Shown piece after piece: positions 30,879-38,689 of a DNA stretch of 39,217 nucleotides. Origin of the DNA: a virus. How positions within the stretch are numbered: the stretch's first letter is position 1; each line of letters starts with the position of its first letter. Below the pieces are notes generated by a model, which had not been told where the DNA came from, did no database searches, and worked only from the letters and a program-made list of their open reading frames with translations. Made by a program: the position numbers and the translations under genes. The stretch lies in IMG/VR virus record IMGVR_UViG_3300033182_001300, positions 1 through 39,217 of that record, one strand, 5' to 3'.

Positions 30879-31693
30879 TGCTAACAACACAATTTGCAAT
30901 TGACAAAGATGCTCAGCACGAATTTAGAGTGCACTACTTTGGAGCAAATGACAACATCTATGACAACATGTACGAAGCATTTGAATCAGGTGATCCAGTT
31001 ATCATTGACGGACACATGATTGATGGTATAGACATGGATTATTATGCTGATCTACCCGAATGGTACACTGAAGCAAACGCTTGGGTAAAGCCTTGGTATC
31101 TCAGCGATTTGAAAAAAGATGCACCCACACGTGATATGGGATTGGACAGCGAAAGTTTTTTGAAACGACACAGACAAGATCAAAAACATTGGGATGCATT
31201 CTTTGATCGTTGTTTTCCCAAGTACGATGTAAAGGCACGTATGCTGTCGCATCGTTACAATCAACTTATTCAAAACAACTTGCATTTGGATTTGCCAGAC
31301 GAAGAACACACAGGCGACGATCACCAAATTCGCATGTTTCTAAACTTGGACAGAAAAAAGCCACGTATACTTGCATTCAGCTATGATGTAGAACAGTTGT
31401 TCAGCATGTACTATGATGAAAAACATCTGCACGAACTGGACAAAAGCAATTACCAAGAATTTATTCAAGAACTGAGAGACCGCTGTATTTGGAATGCAGA
31501 CAAATGGGATCAATTCTATCTTCCACGACACTATGTGAGCTTGCCTCCAGGTGCTATTTGGTTCTTCAATGCACAGTGGATATCTCATCAAATTATATTT
31601 GGAAACAAACTACAGTGTTACGAAGCAGACATTGTGGTCAACAGCTTACAACACCCTGAGTTGGGTGTACCGAACAGGATTTCAAAACTATGA
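30878..31693 (+). CDS. 2-oxoglutarate/Fe(II) oxygenase-like protein
   Basis: A 271-residue protein with a possible HxD...H triad: His136 and Asp138 (NNLHLDLP), followed by RMFLNLDRKKPRILAFSYD, and His237 (WISHQIIFGNK). LPPGAIWFFNAQWISHQI resembles the core region before the second histidine of the family. The 2-oxoglutarate arginine is not clear; Lys244 lies where it would be expected. The fold is plausible but less certain than for the other two oxygenase-like genes. It starts at a TAATG junction and ends with an ATGA overlap onto the amidinotransferase gene, as if made with it. Confidence 0.6.
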   Translation: MLTTQFAIDKDAQHEFRVHYFGANDNIYDNMYEAFESGDPVIIDGHMIDGIDMDYYADLPEWYTEANAWVKPWYLSDLKKDAPTRDMGLDSESFLKRHRQDQKHWDAFFDRCFPKYDVKARMLSHRYNQLIQNNLHLDLPDEEHTGDDHQIRMFLNLDRKKPRILAFSYDVEQLFSMYYDEKHLHELDKSNYQEFIQELRDRCIWNADKWDQFYLPRHYVSLPPGAIWFFNAQWISHQIIFGNKLQCYEADIVVNSLQHPELGVPNRISKL

Positions 31694-32748
31694 TCAATGC
31701 ATGGACAGAGTTTCAACCTCTTAAAAAAGTAATCTTAGGCAGAGCATTTCCGCCTGAGACATTTGACTGGCACGGCAATCGTGAACAGCGTGAAGTAATG
31801 CGTCAAATCTTTGAAGAAACAGAAGAAGATCTACAAGAGCTTGTAAAAATCTTCAAAGACGCTGGAGTAAAAGTTGCTCGTCCCAAGAACATTTTTACAA
31901 TCAATGGCGAGGAGCAGGTCAAGTTGCCTTGGATGCAGTGCGGATATCCTAATCATCCGCTGATGCCCAGAGACACACTGTTTCCATATGGCAACACCAT
32001 GTTTGAAATGTTTACAGGATCAGACAATCGCTATTTTGAAAACATGGCCTATCATCACATCAACTTTCATCATTGGATGACTGGACAAGAATGGATCAGC
32101 ATGCCAGGTGTACAAGTAAACACTGGTCAAGGATACGACAAATTTGAAACACAAGAAAAACTAATCTATCATGCGGCTAATATGATCAAGCTAGGTGACA
32201 CAGTATTGTGTAGTCAACCATGGGCAGGAGATCAAAAACGTGGCAAAGGCACAACCTACGGCAGAGAATGGATTGCACGTATAGTGAATAGACTGTATCC
32301 CAACACACGTTTTATTGACATACCTGTTGGTGGACACATTGATGGTAAAATTGCACTGCTCAAGCCAGGTGTGCTCATGACATGGAACCGTGATTGGGTG
32401 CCAGATGAACTAAAAAGCTGGGACATCATTGAAGTAGATGACACACATGACATGCCTGAAGAATTTTTGCAGACACGCAAACGCAGATTCCACAGAGAAT
32501 ATGTGAGCAAGTGGCTTTCACACTGGATTGGCTATGCAGACGAATCAGTGTTTGATGTAAACGTGTTCAGTATTGATGAAGAAACAGTTATTGTAACTGG
32601 CGACGATAAAAAAGTACGCACGGATATTGAAAAGCGTGGCATCAATACAGTTTACTGGAAATGGCGGCATCAATATTTTTGGGACGGCGGCATTCACTGC
32701 CTTACAAGTGACATAGTACGAGAAGGTAATCGTGAGTCTTATCTATAA
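31690..32748 (+). CDS. Amidinotransferase (glycine amidinotransferase-like)
   Basis: A 352-residue protein of the amidinotransferase/arginine deiminase-like fold, near the length of the domain in glycine amidinotransferase. Likely catalytic residues are Cys337 (GGIHCLTSDIVRE), His216 (VGGHIDGK) and an Arg-Asp pair at 94-95 (MPRDTLFPYGN), with SVFDVNVFSID also typical. Such enzymes transfer an amidino group from arginine to an amine, making guanidino compounds, or hydrolyse guanidino groups. Transfer is more likely given the AGAT-type DVN and HC motifs. It is coupled to an oxygenase-like gene upstream and a radical SAM gene downstream, so a guanidine-containing product is possible. Confidence 0.82.
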   Translation: MINAWTEFQPLKKVILGRAFPPETFDWHGNREQREVMRQIFEETEEDLQELVKIFKDAGVKVARPKNIFTINGEEQVKLPWMQCGYPNHPLMPRDTLFPYGNTMFEMFTGSDNRYFENMAYHHINFHHWMTGQEWISMPGVQVNTGQGYDKFETQEKLIYHAANMIKLGDTVLCSQPWAGDQKRGKGTTYGREWIARIVNRLYPNTRFIDIPVGGHIDGKIALLKPGVLMTWNRDWVPDELKSWDIIEVDDTHDMPEEFLQTRKRRFHREYVSKWLSHWIGYADESVFDVNVFSIDEETVIVTGDDKKVRTDIEKRGINTVYWKWRHQYFWDGGIHCLTSDIVREGNRESYL

Positions 32749-33979
32749 CAACTTTTATGATGCGCCTAATCCGCTGTGTCTTGCTCCGTGGAATTGTATC
32801 ACAGTGCATCCAGATGGACGTATAAGTCCAGACATGCACTACAAGGGTGAATACGGCAGCTTGTATGAAAACACACTGGGCGAACTTTGGCACAGTGAAG
32901 CAGCACATCAACTGCGTAAAGACATGCAAGCACGGCAATACAATCCTGCATGTGAAACTTGTCAGAAAAAAGACAAACTGGTTGGCAAAAGCAGACGACA
33001 TTACTTTTGGGATATATTTCCACATGATCTAAAAAGCAGACCAGTTGCGGCAGATGCAGACCCGGACATCATTTACTTGGATTTTACCACCAGCAATGTG
33101 TGCAACTTGAAATGTGTACACTGTTCAGGAGAAGTCAGCACAGCATGGATCAAAGATGAAAAACGATTACAACACAGAGACTGGCGTAGCAAAACAGCAC
33201 CATGGGGTAGGCTCGATCTTGGCTGTATTGACAACCTGTTTGCTGATATGCATCACTTCCGCAATCTACGTTTTGTCGCCTTGCGTGGGGGCGAACCATT
33301 ATACGAAAAACACAACCTGCATCTACTACGAAAGTTTGTGGACAATGGAACTTCCAAAAATATCACACTAGATATCAGCACAAATGCCACAGTGCTTGAC
33401 CCAGAGTTTTTAGAACTGTTTCCGCATTTTGAAGAAGTACAACTGTACATCAGCATTGAAGGTGCAGCGGAAATGTACAGTTTGCTACGTGGAGGCAACT
33501 ATACAGCTGAAGATTTAGAAACAAACATACAACAATTTTTGGATATTCCAAATCTTCGTATCTGCTTTGCGATAACTACTATGAGTGCCAATGTTATGCA
33601 TTTACTTGATGTATGGCGTTGGCTGAAACCATATTTGGATTATGGTGTTGAGTTTTCGTTTAGCAACACTGTTGTTAGTCCACGCTATTTGGACATTGAT
33701 GTATTGCCCGAGGATATCAAACGAGCAGCACTTGCTAAAGTGCAACTGATACCGCAGACACTGGAATACAGAGCAGGGGGTGAATACAACACCGGCATAC
33801 ACAATGTGATAAAAAGCCTAACAACACCAAAATTCACCGAAGAAGAACGCATGAAGCGTTTCAAACATTTTTTGAAATACATGGGAGACTTGGATCGTAT
33901 ACGTGATACACGTTACTTTGAGTTGACTCCCCAATTGAAATACTGGCACGAAAAATATTATGACAACCCCGAACTTTGA
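32732..33979 (+). CDS. Radical SAM protein with degenerate N-terminal twitch domain (4 of 6)
   Basis: A 415-residue protein. The radical SAM motif is CNLKCVHC (124, 128, 131), with LRGGEPL as GGEP and ISIEGAAEMY. The twitch-like start keeps Cys16 (LCLAPWNC) and CETC (74/77), but where its paralogues have a CC pair it reads RISPDMHY. The auxiliary cluster may therefore differ or be absent. The start is GTG at 32732, with AAGG upstream and a 17-base overlap with the amidinotransferase gene. It ends with a 20-base overlap with the aminotransferase-like gene. Confidence 0.83.
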   Translation: MSLIYNNFYDAPNPLCLAPWNCITVHPDGRISPDMHYKGEYGSLYENTLGELWHSEAAHQLRKDMQARQYNPACETCQKKDKLVGKSRRHYFWDIFPHDLKSRPVAADADPDIIYLDFTTSNVCNLKCVHCSGEVSTAWIKDEKRLQHRDWRSKTAPWGRLDLGCIDNLFADMHHFRNLRFVALRGGEPLYEKHNLHLLRKFVDNGTSKNITLDISTNATVLDPEFLELFPHFEEVQLYISIEGAAEMYSLLRGGNYTAEDLETNIQQFLDIPNLRICFAITTMSANVMHLLDVWRWLKPYLDYGVEFSFSNTVVSPRYLDIDVLPEDIKRAALAKVQLIPQTLEYRAGGEYNTGIHNVIKSLTTPKFTEEERMKRFKHFLKYMGDLDRIRDTRYFELTPQLKYWHEKYYDNPEL

Positions 33980-34859
33980 AAAATCTGCCAACAGTATCTG
34001 GCACAATCCATACTTTGATTACCTAAAAGACAGTGGCTTTTGGAATCGCATTGACGCTTCTGATCTGCCACAAGCACAGGACAGTTTCTTGATTGAATAC
34101 CCAGAATGGATTGCCAGCAGTAAACTGAACAGTTTCCGTGGACTGGACTTGGATCATTTTCCACACAGAGTAATCAGCTTGGGTACTACACAAGCATTTG
34201 ACTGGTGGCACTTTATGATTGCAAGCCGCGGACAACGACTGCGTGTGTTCAAAGGAGAATATCCTTATCACAGAGACGTTGCATACAACTGGTCGCACAC
34301 ACAATATATTGAGAACGCACCGCTGGAACCGGGTGATGCTGTCATTATCAGCATACCTTTCAGTGGTACAGGAGACAAGCCCGCACAGTGGAAATGGCTG
34401 TTGAAGGAATGCGAGGACAAGGACATACCAATATATGTTGATTGTGCTTGGTTTGGTTGTTGCGAAGATTTGGAAGCAAAGCTAGCACACCAGCCTATTC
34501 AAGCAGTTGCGTTCAGCACTACAAAAGGATTGAGTTCGGGTAATTGGCGAGCTGGAATGGTGTTTACCAGAGAAGACTATTCCAGCTTGCATCTACAAAC
34601 TGAATGGCATCATGGCATTCACCTAAACACACGTATTGGATTAGAACTGATACGTAATTTTGGTCCAGACACTATACCAGAAACCTACAGTAAATGGGCC
34701 ACACGAGTCTGCGAACACTATGGATTAGAACGCAGCAAAACAGTTCACATTGCCAAAGGCGGCGAGGACTGGAACGAGTACAATAGAGATGGAACCTACA
34801 ACCGCATCAACATTAGAAAACATATCAAGCACGTCAAGAAGCATAAAACATTTGACTAA
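33960..34859 (+). CDS. PLP-dependent aminotransferase-like protein (fold type I, compact)
   Basis: A 299-residue protein with fold type I PLP enzyme features. These are GTTQAF at about 75-80 in the phosphate-loop place, IYVDCAWFG with Asp161 (the residue that pairs with the pyridine nitrogen), and AFSTTKGLSSGNWRAG with Lys189 as the likely Schiff-base lysine. Aminotransferases of this class move amino groups, usually in 350-450 residues; here the C-terminal domain is short. It would suit making or modifying an amino acid or amine precursor. It overlaps the previous gene by 20 bases and the next by 8. Confidence 0.75.
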   Translation: MTTPNFEKSANSIWHNPYFDYLKDSGFWNRIDASDLPQAQDSFLIEYPEWIASSKLNSFRGLDLDHFPHRVISLGTTQAFDWWHFMIASRGQRLRVFKGEYPYHRDVAYNWSHTQYIENAPLEPGDAVIISIPFSGTGDKPAQWKWLLKECEDKDIPIYVDCAWFGCCEDLEAKLAHQPIQAVAFSTTKGLSSGNWRAGMVFTREDYSSLHLQTEWHHGIHLNTRIGLELIRNFGPDTIPETYSKWATRVCEHYGLERSKTVHIAKGGEDWNEYNRDGTYNRINIRKHIKHVKKHKTFD

Positions 34860-35985
34860 AGGTAAGTTTCATTGCAGATACCCATTCAAGCATGCACAGG
34901 TCACGCCCAACGATCCTGCGATGCCCTGTTGCCGTTTCAATCACAACTTTTTAGACGAACGTGACAAAGGTGATATCACCGACTTTGACAATCTATTCAC
35001 AGACATACGTGAAAAAATGTTGAACAACGAGTATGTACCTGGTTGCTGGAAGTGCTACGAAGATGAAAAGAACGGCAACAAAAGCATGCGAGAAGAAAGT
35101 TTTGAGCTGTGGGACAACGAAGATGTAAAATTCGCAGGCATGGAAATTGTTGTAGGCAGGCTGTGCAATCTACGCTGTGTTACTTGTGATAGTGATTGGA
35201 GCAACAAGTGGGACGATGACAGTCGTGCAATGGGCATGACAGTGCGTGACAACTATGTAAACGAATACGACTTAGACAACATCGACATTGGTATTTTCAA
35301 AAACATACAGTTTATCAAAGTAACCGGCGGAGAACCATTCCTGCACAGACAGTTTTTGAATTTGATCAAGCGTCTTGCACTCAGCGGCGATGCAGGTCAC
35401 ATAGATATTGAAATATTCACCAACTGTACTTTTTATCCTGCTAAACTGGACGAACAGAGCTTGTTGAAATTCAGACGTGTTGATATTTCATTGAGCATTG
35501 ATGCATTGGATGATCAATTCGAATACCTACGCAAAAATGCAGACTGGATACGCAGTGAACAGATATTTGCACAATGGCTTGAACAGCACACGGCTGCAAA
35601 CTCGCCAGTAACGCTGCAAGTTGCTGCCACAGTTGGTATCTTAAACATTCTTTACATATACGACCTAGTGCACTATTTTAGAGGCCGGCACGGCATCAAT
35701 GTAATGTTGCAAACTGTGTTTGAACCCAGACACTTGGGTATCGCTACATGGCCAGACTGGGTAAAAGATAGACTATCATATCTATTGGAAATACAATTCA
35801 GTCAGTATCATCCCAAAGTAGACAAATTTATCAAGTATCATAAAAAATTACAAAAGATGCTAAAACGCACTGGATCAAATGATGATCCACAAACACTGCG
35901 CAAAGAAATAGATCGTCTAGCAAAACTGCGCGGCGACGATCTTGACAATACATTTGATAGACTGTGGCGGTTATTAGAACTATGA
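34852..35985 (+). CDS. Radical SAM protein with N-terminal twitch domain (5 of 6)
   Basis: A 377-residue protein. The start is taken as TTG at 34852 (TTGACTAA overlap with the previous gene), since the translation MTKGKFHCRYPFKH then begins as its paralogues do. Twitch cysteines are at 8, 26-27 (MPCC) and 65/68 (CWKC), then NKSMREES. The radical SAM motif is CNLRCVTC (105, 109, 112), with VTGGEPF and DISLSIDALDD. An ATG at 34789 would give 21 more residues. It overlaps the next gene by 4 bases. Substrate unknown. Confidence 0.83.
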   Translation: MTKGKFHCRYPFKHAQVTPNDPAMPCCRFNHNFLDERDKGDITDFDNLFTDIREKMLNNEYVPGCWKCYEDEKNGNKSMREESFELWDNEDVKFAGMEIVVGRLCNLRCVTCDSDWSNKWDDDSRAMGMTVRDNYVNEYDLDNIDIGIFKNIQFIKVTGGEPFLHRQFLNLIKRLALSGDAGHIDIEIFTNCTFYPAKLDEQSLLKFRRVDISLSIDALDDQFEYLRKNADWIRSEQIFAQWLEQHTAANSPVTLQVAATVGILNILYIYDLVHYFRGRHGINVMLQTVFEPRHLGIATWPDWVKDRLSYLLEIQFSQYHPKVDKFIKYHKKLQKMLKRTGSNDDPQTLRKEIDRLAKLRGDDLDNTFDRLWRLLEL

Positions 35986-37154
35986 TTGAAAAAGGACCTA
36001 CCATGTGTATCCTGCCTTGGATGCACATTTACACCAGTGCCGGTGGCGATGTTGTTCCTTGTTGCGAAGCACAAGAAGCATACATGAACAAACCAGGCGA
36101 AAGTTTGCGTGACACCTGGAATGGTGAACGCTACAGAGAACTACGTCGAGCATTGATGGCAGGTGAACAACACCCTGCTTGTCATGTGTGCTGGCACAAC
36201 GAAGCCAATGGCATAGACAGCAATAGACAAATCAACGAACAAGACTTTTGGGATGATTATGCAGACAAGATTGTAGCATTTGAAGATGGTACTGTAGAAA
36301 CTGCACCTATGTGGATTGAAAGCAAGGTAAGCAACTTCTGCAACTTGAAGTGCAAAATGTGCAGCACAGAAAGCAGCTACAAGCGTACACATGATTTGGA
36401 TATCATACGCAAGTATTCACCAGAAGATGCAGAATTTCAACACGAAACAAGACTGCTACGTCCATTGGAACTGTATGAATATTTACAGAACGATCCGGAT
36501 CTTTGGGAAGATGTTGACAGGCTACAGTTCTCAGGAGGTGAGCCTATTATCAATCAGGAACACTATGACCTGTTGAACAGTATTCCTAAACATAGACGTC
36601 ACCGTATACAACTACGCTATGCCAGCAACCTAACACATCTAAAGTTTAAGGACAACGACTTGATTGACCTTTGGAGTCAATTTAGACATGTGCAAGTAAA
36701 GATCAGTGTAGACGGAGTTGGTGACGTCTATGACTATATTCGCACAGGAGCCCAGTTTGATGATGTGATAAGTAACATTAGAACACTGTATGCATCGCCA
36801 GTAAATGTCAGCTTGGGACTTGGATTTACTGTGCAAGCATTCAACTGTTTTCAGCTTCCAGAGTTTTATGATTATTTTGAAAGCATGGGAATTGATTGGT
36901 TTCACATTGGTGCATACATGTTACAAACCCCAAAGTATCTAAACATCAGTGTTTATCCAGAACCAATACGCAACGCTGTGATTGAGAAATTACAAGCAGA
37001 TGGTAGATTTGAACACATTGTAAAGTACTTGCAATCAAATGATCGCAGTAAACTTTGGGAAAAGAAAACAGTGCCATATGCACGTGCACTGGAAAACCGC
37101 TACAACGACACAGACACACTGGAAGGTCTGTTGAAAAAATATTTGGATATCTAA
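35982..37154 (+). CDS. Radical SAM protein with N-terminal twitch domain (6 of 6)
   Basis: A 390-residue protein starting at 35982 (ATGA overlap). Twitch cysteines are at 9 (MCILPWMHI), 27-28 (VPCC) and 67/70 (CHVC), then DSNRQINEQDF. The radical SAM motif is CNLKCKMC (120, 124, 127), followed by FSGGEPI, YASN and VKISVDGVGDVYDYIR. With the 24.2-kb and 29.6-kb proteins it shares a fully conserved CxLPxxxxxT...CC start and the Gly-rich phrase before the radical SAM motif, so these three are the most typical members. It ends with a TAATG junction to the next gene. Confidence 0.85.
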   Translation: MIEKGPTMCILPWMHIYTSAGGDVVPCCEAQEAYMNKPGESLRDTWNGERYRELRRALMAGEQHPACHVCWHNEANGIDSNRQINEQDFWDDYADKIVAFEDGTVETAPMWIESKVSNFCNLKCKMCSTESSYKRTHDLDIIRKYSPEDAEFQHETRLLRPLELYEYLQNDPDLWEDVDRLQFSGGEPIINQEHYDLLNSIPKHRRHRIQLRYASNLTHLKFKDNDLIDLWSQFRHVQVKISVDGVGDVYDYIRTGAQFDDVISNIRTLYASPVNVSLGLGFTVQAFNCFQLPEFYDYFESMGIDWFHIGAYMLQTPKYLNISVYPEPIRNAVIEKLQADGRFEHIVKYLQSNDRSKLWEKKTVPYARALENRYNDTDTLEGLLKKYLDI

Positions 37155-38680
37155 TGCTAACCAACCAAACTTACATTTACTACAACAGAGACAGTGCTTG
37201 GCCAATTGTAAACGTGTTTATACGTGACAGCAGACTCACTGCAAAATGGCCTACACTGAAAACCAAACTGAATCAGATTCAAATGATTGAAGCGCAAAAT
37301 AGCCTGCGTGGAGATTTTGTCGAACTGAATGTTTCACATGATCGTTATTGGATGAAACACATGTATGACATTGGAAAACGTTATGCAGTTGTTTGGTACG
37401 ACGGTTGCTGGCCTACAGAAGAAACATGGAACATGGAGTTGCTCAAGACCATTGACGAATGGAACAAAGGGGAAGAAGATTGGGCTGTTGCAGGACACAT
37501 TTTATTGGACAGAAAGTACAACAGCAAAGATGACAGAAGAGCAGAAGTTACCAGCTGGCGCAGCGATGTAAAGCAGTATGATTATCCACATTGGCATCAT
37601 CAGTGTTTGATATTGAACTTGCAAGCATGGAGTGAAATTGGTTGGCCTGATTTGGATCAAGGCTGGAGTGCAAATGCATGTGCCAATTACGAACCCAGCA
37701 AAGAACACATACATGACAACTATACTCCTACCTATGTCGACGGACTACCAGGATTTATACCAGAAAATCAAGTGGAGTTTGTGGATGAGCCAGGCAATGT
37801 GTTGATTGTACGTGCACTGAACAACAGATATCGTGTGTGGAATTTGCCAGATAATCTACGCTGCAACAAGGTAAGTGTGTATCCGGAAGAAGGCAGTGAA
37901 TATCTACAGGACTTGCTCAGTGGTGCAAAAACTTGGAATCAAGTAAAGGACTATGTAGACGAAGATGCTATTTGGTTGCAAAACTATGTGTTCCAAAGTG
38001 CAGAAAACTTTATCTATTTGATCAACACAGAAGTTACCAATGACAACTGGTACACAGCAATGGACAAAAACAATCTAATGCAATTCAACAACTATGTTGG
38101 TGTTGCAGCTGGATGGAAACTGTTGCATCACATGTATCATCACGGCTGGGAGCCAGGTACAAAAGTGGTATGGTACGACATCAGCAAAGCCGCAGTTGAA
38201 CTAAAACAATACTTGGTTGAAAATTGGAATGGGCACAACTATGAACGTGTTGCACTGGACTGGTGTGAAAAGAACGGCTACAATTCACACAACGGTCATC
38301 AAATTCCAGAGCGCATGAATTTGCTGTACGACATCTGCGGAGGGTACGACAACTGGATTGAATTTTGGCAACGCATCACTGCAGAGTGTGAATTTGAATT
38401 TGTACACTTGGACATGGTGTATGATATTGATAAAATATTAGAGTATGTGCCCAAGGACAAGACAACACTGTTTTACAGCAGTAATTTGTACAGCTACTTG
38501 CCCAACATCATACGTTGTGGTATACATTTGGAAAAAAGTTTTGTAGATTTGATTGTAGGATTGCGTGAAGCAAACCCCAATAACTTTTTTGAAGGCACTG
38601 ATGTAAACGACAATCAATTGTTTCAACGTGTTACAGCAGTAGACAGTGCACGAGTAAATATATCAGCAACAGAAGATTAG
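37154..38680 (+). CDS. Large hypothetical protein with Rossmann-like C-terminal part
   Basis: A 508-residue protein starting at 37154 (TAATG). I do not recognise a family. Around residues 60-165 is a region with YAVVWYDGCWPTEETW and AVAGHILLDRK, then a histidine-rich HWHHQCLILNL, faintly like a glycosyltransferase donor domain. Around 315-355, VGVAAGWKLLHHMYHHGWEPGTKVVWYDISKA looks like the glycine-rich loop and acidic second strand of a class I methyltransferase. Trp, Asn and Tyr are abundant. It follows the last radical SAM gene directly and precedes another oxygenase, so it probably belongs to the cluster. Confidence 0.55.
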   Translation: MLTNQTYIYYNRDSAWPIVNVFIRDSRLTAKWPTLKTKLNQIQMIEAQNSLRGDFVELNVSHDRYWMKHMYDIGKRYAVVWYDGCWPTEETWNMELLKTIDEWNKGEEDWAVAGHILLDRKYNSKDDRRAEVTSWRSDVKQYDYPHWHHQCLILNLQAWSEIGWPDLDQGWSANACANYEPSKEHIHDNYTPTYVDGLPGFIPENQVEFVDEPGNVLIVRALNNRYRVWNLPDNLRCNKVSVYPEEGSEYLQDLLSGAKTWNQVKDYVDEDAIWLQNYVFQSAENFIYLINTEVTNDNWYTAMDKNNLMQFNNYVGVAAGWKLLHHMYHHGWEPGTKVVWYDISKAAVELKQYLVENWNGHNYERVALDWCEKNGYNSHNGHQIPERMNLLYDICGGYDNWIEFWQRITAECEFEFVHLDMVYDIDKILEYVPKDKTTLFYSSNLYSYLPNIIRCGIHLEKSFVDLIVGLREANPNNFFEGTDVNDNQLFQRVTAVDSARVNISATED

Positions 38681-38689
38681 GAGAACAAC

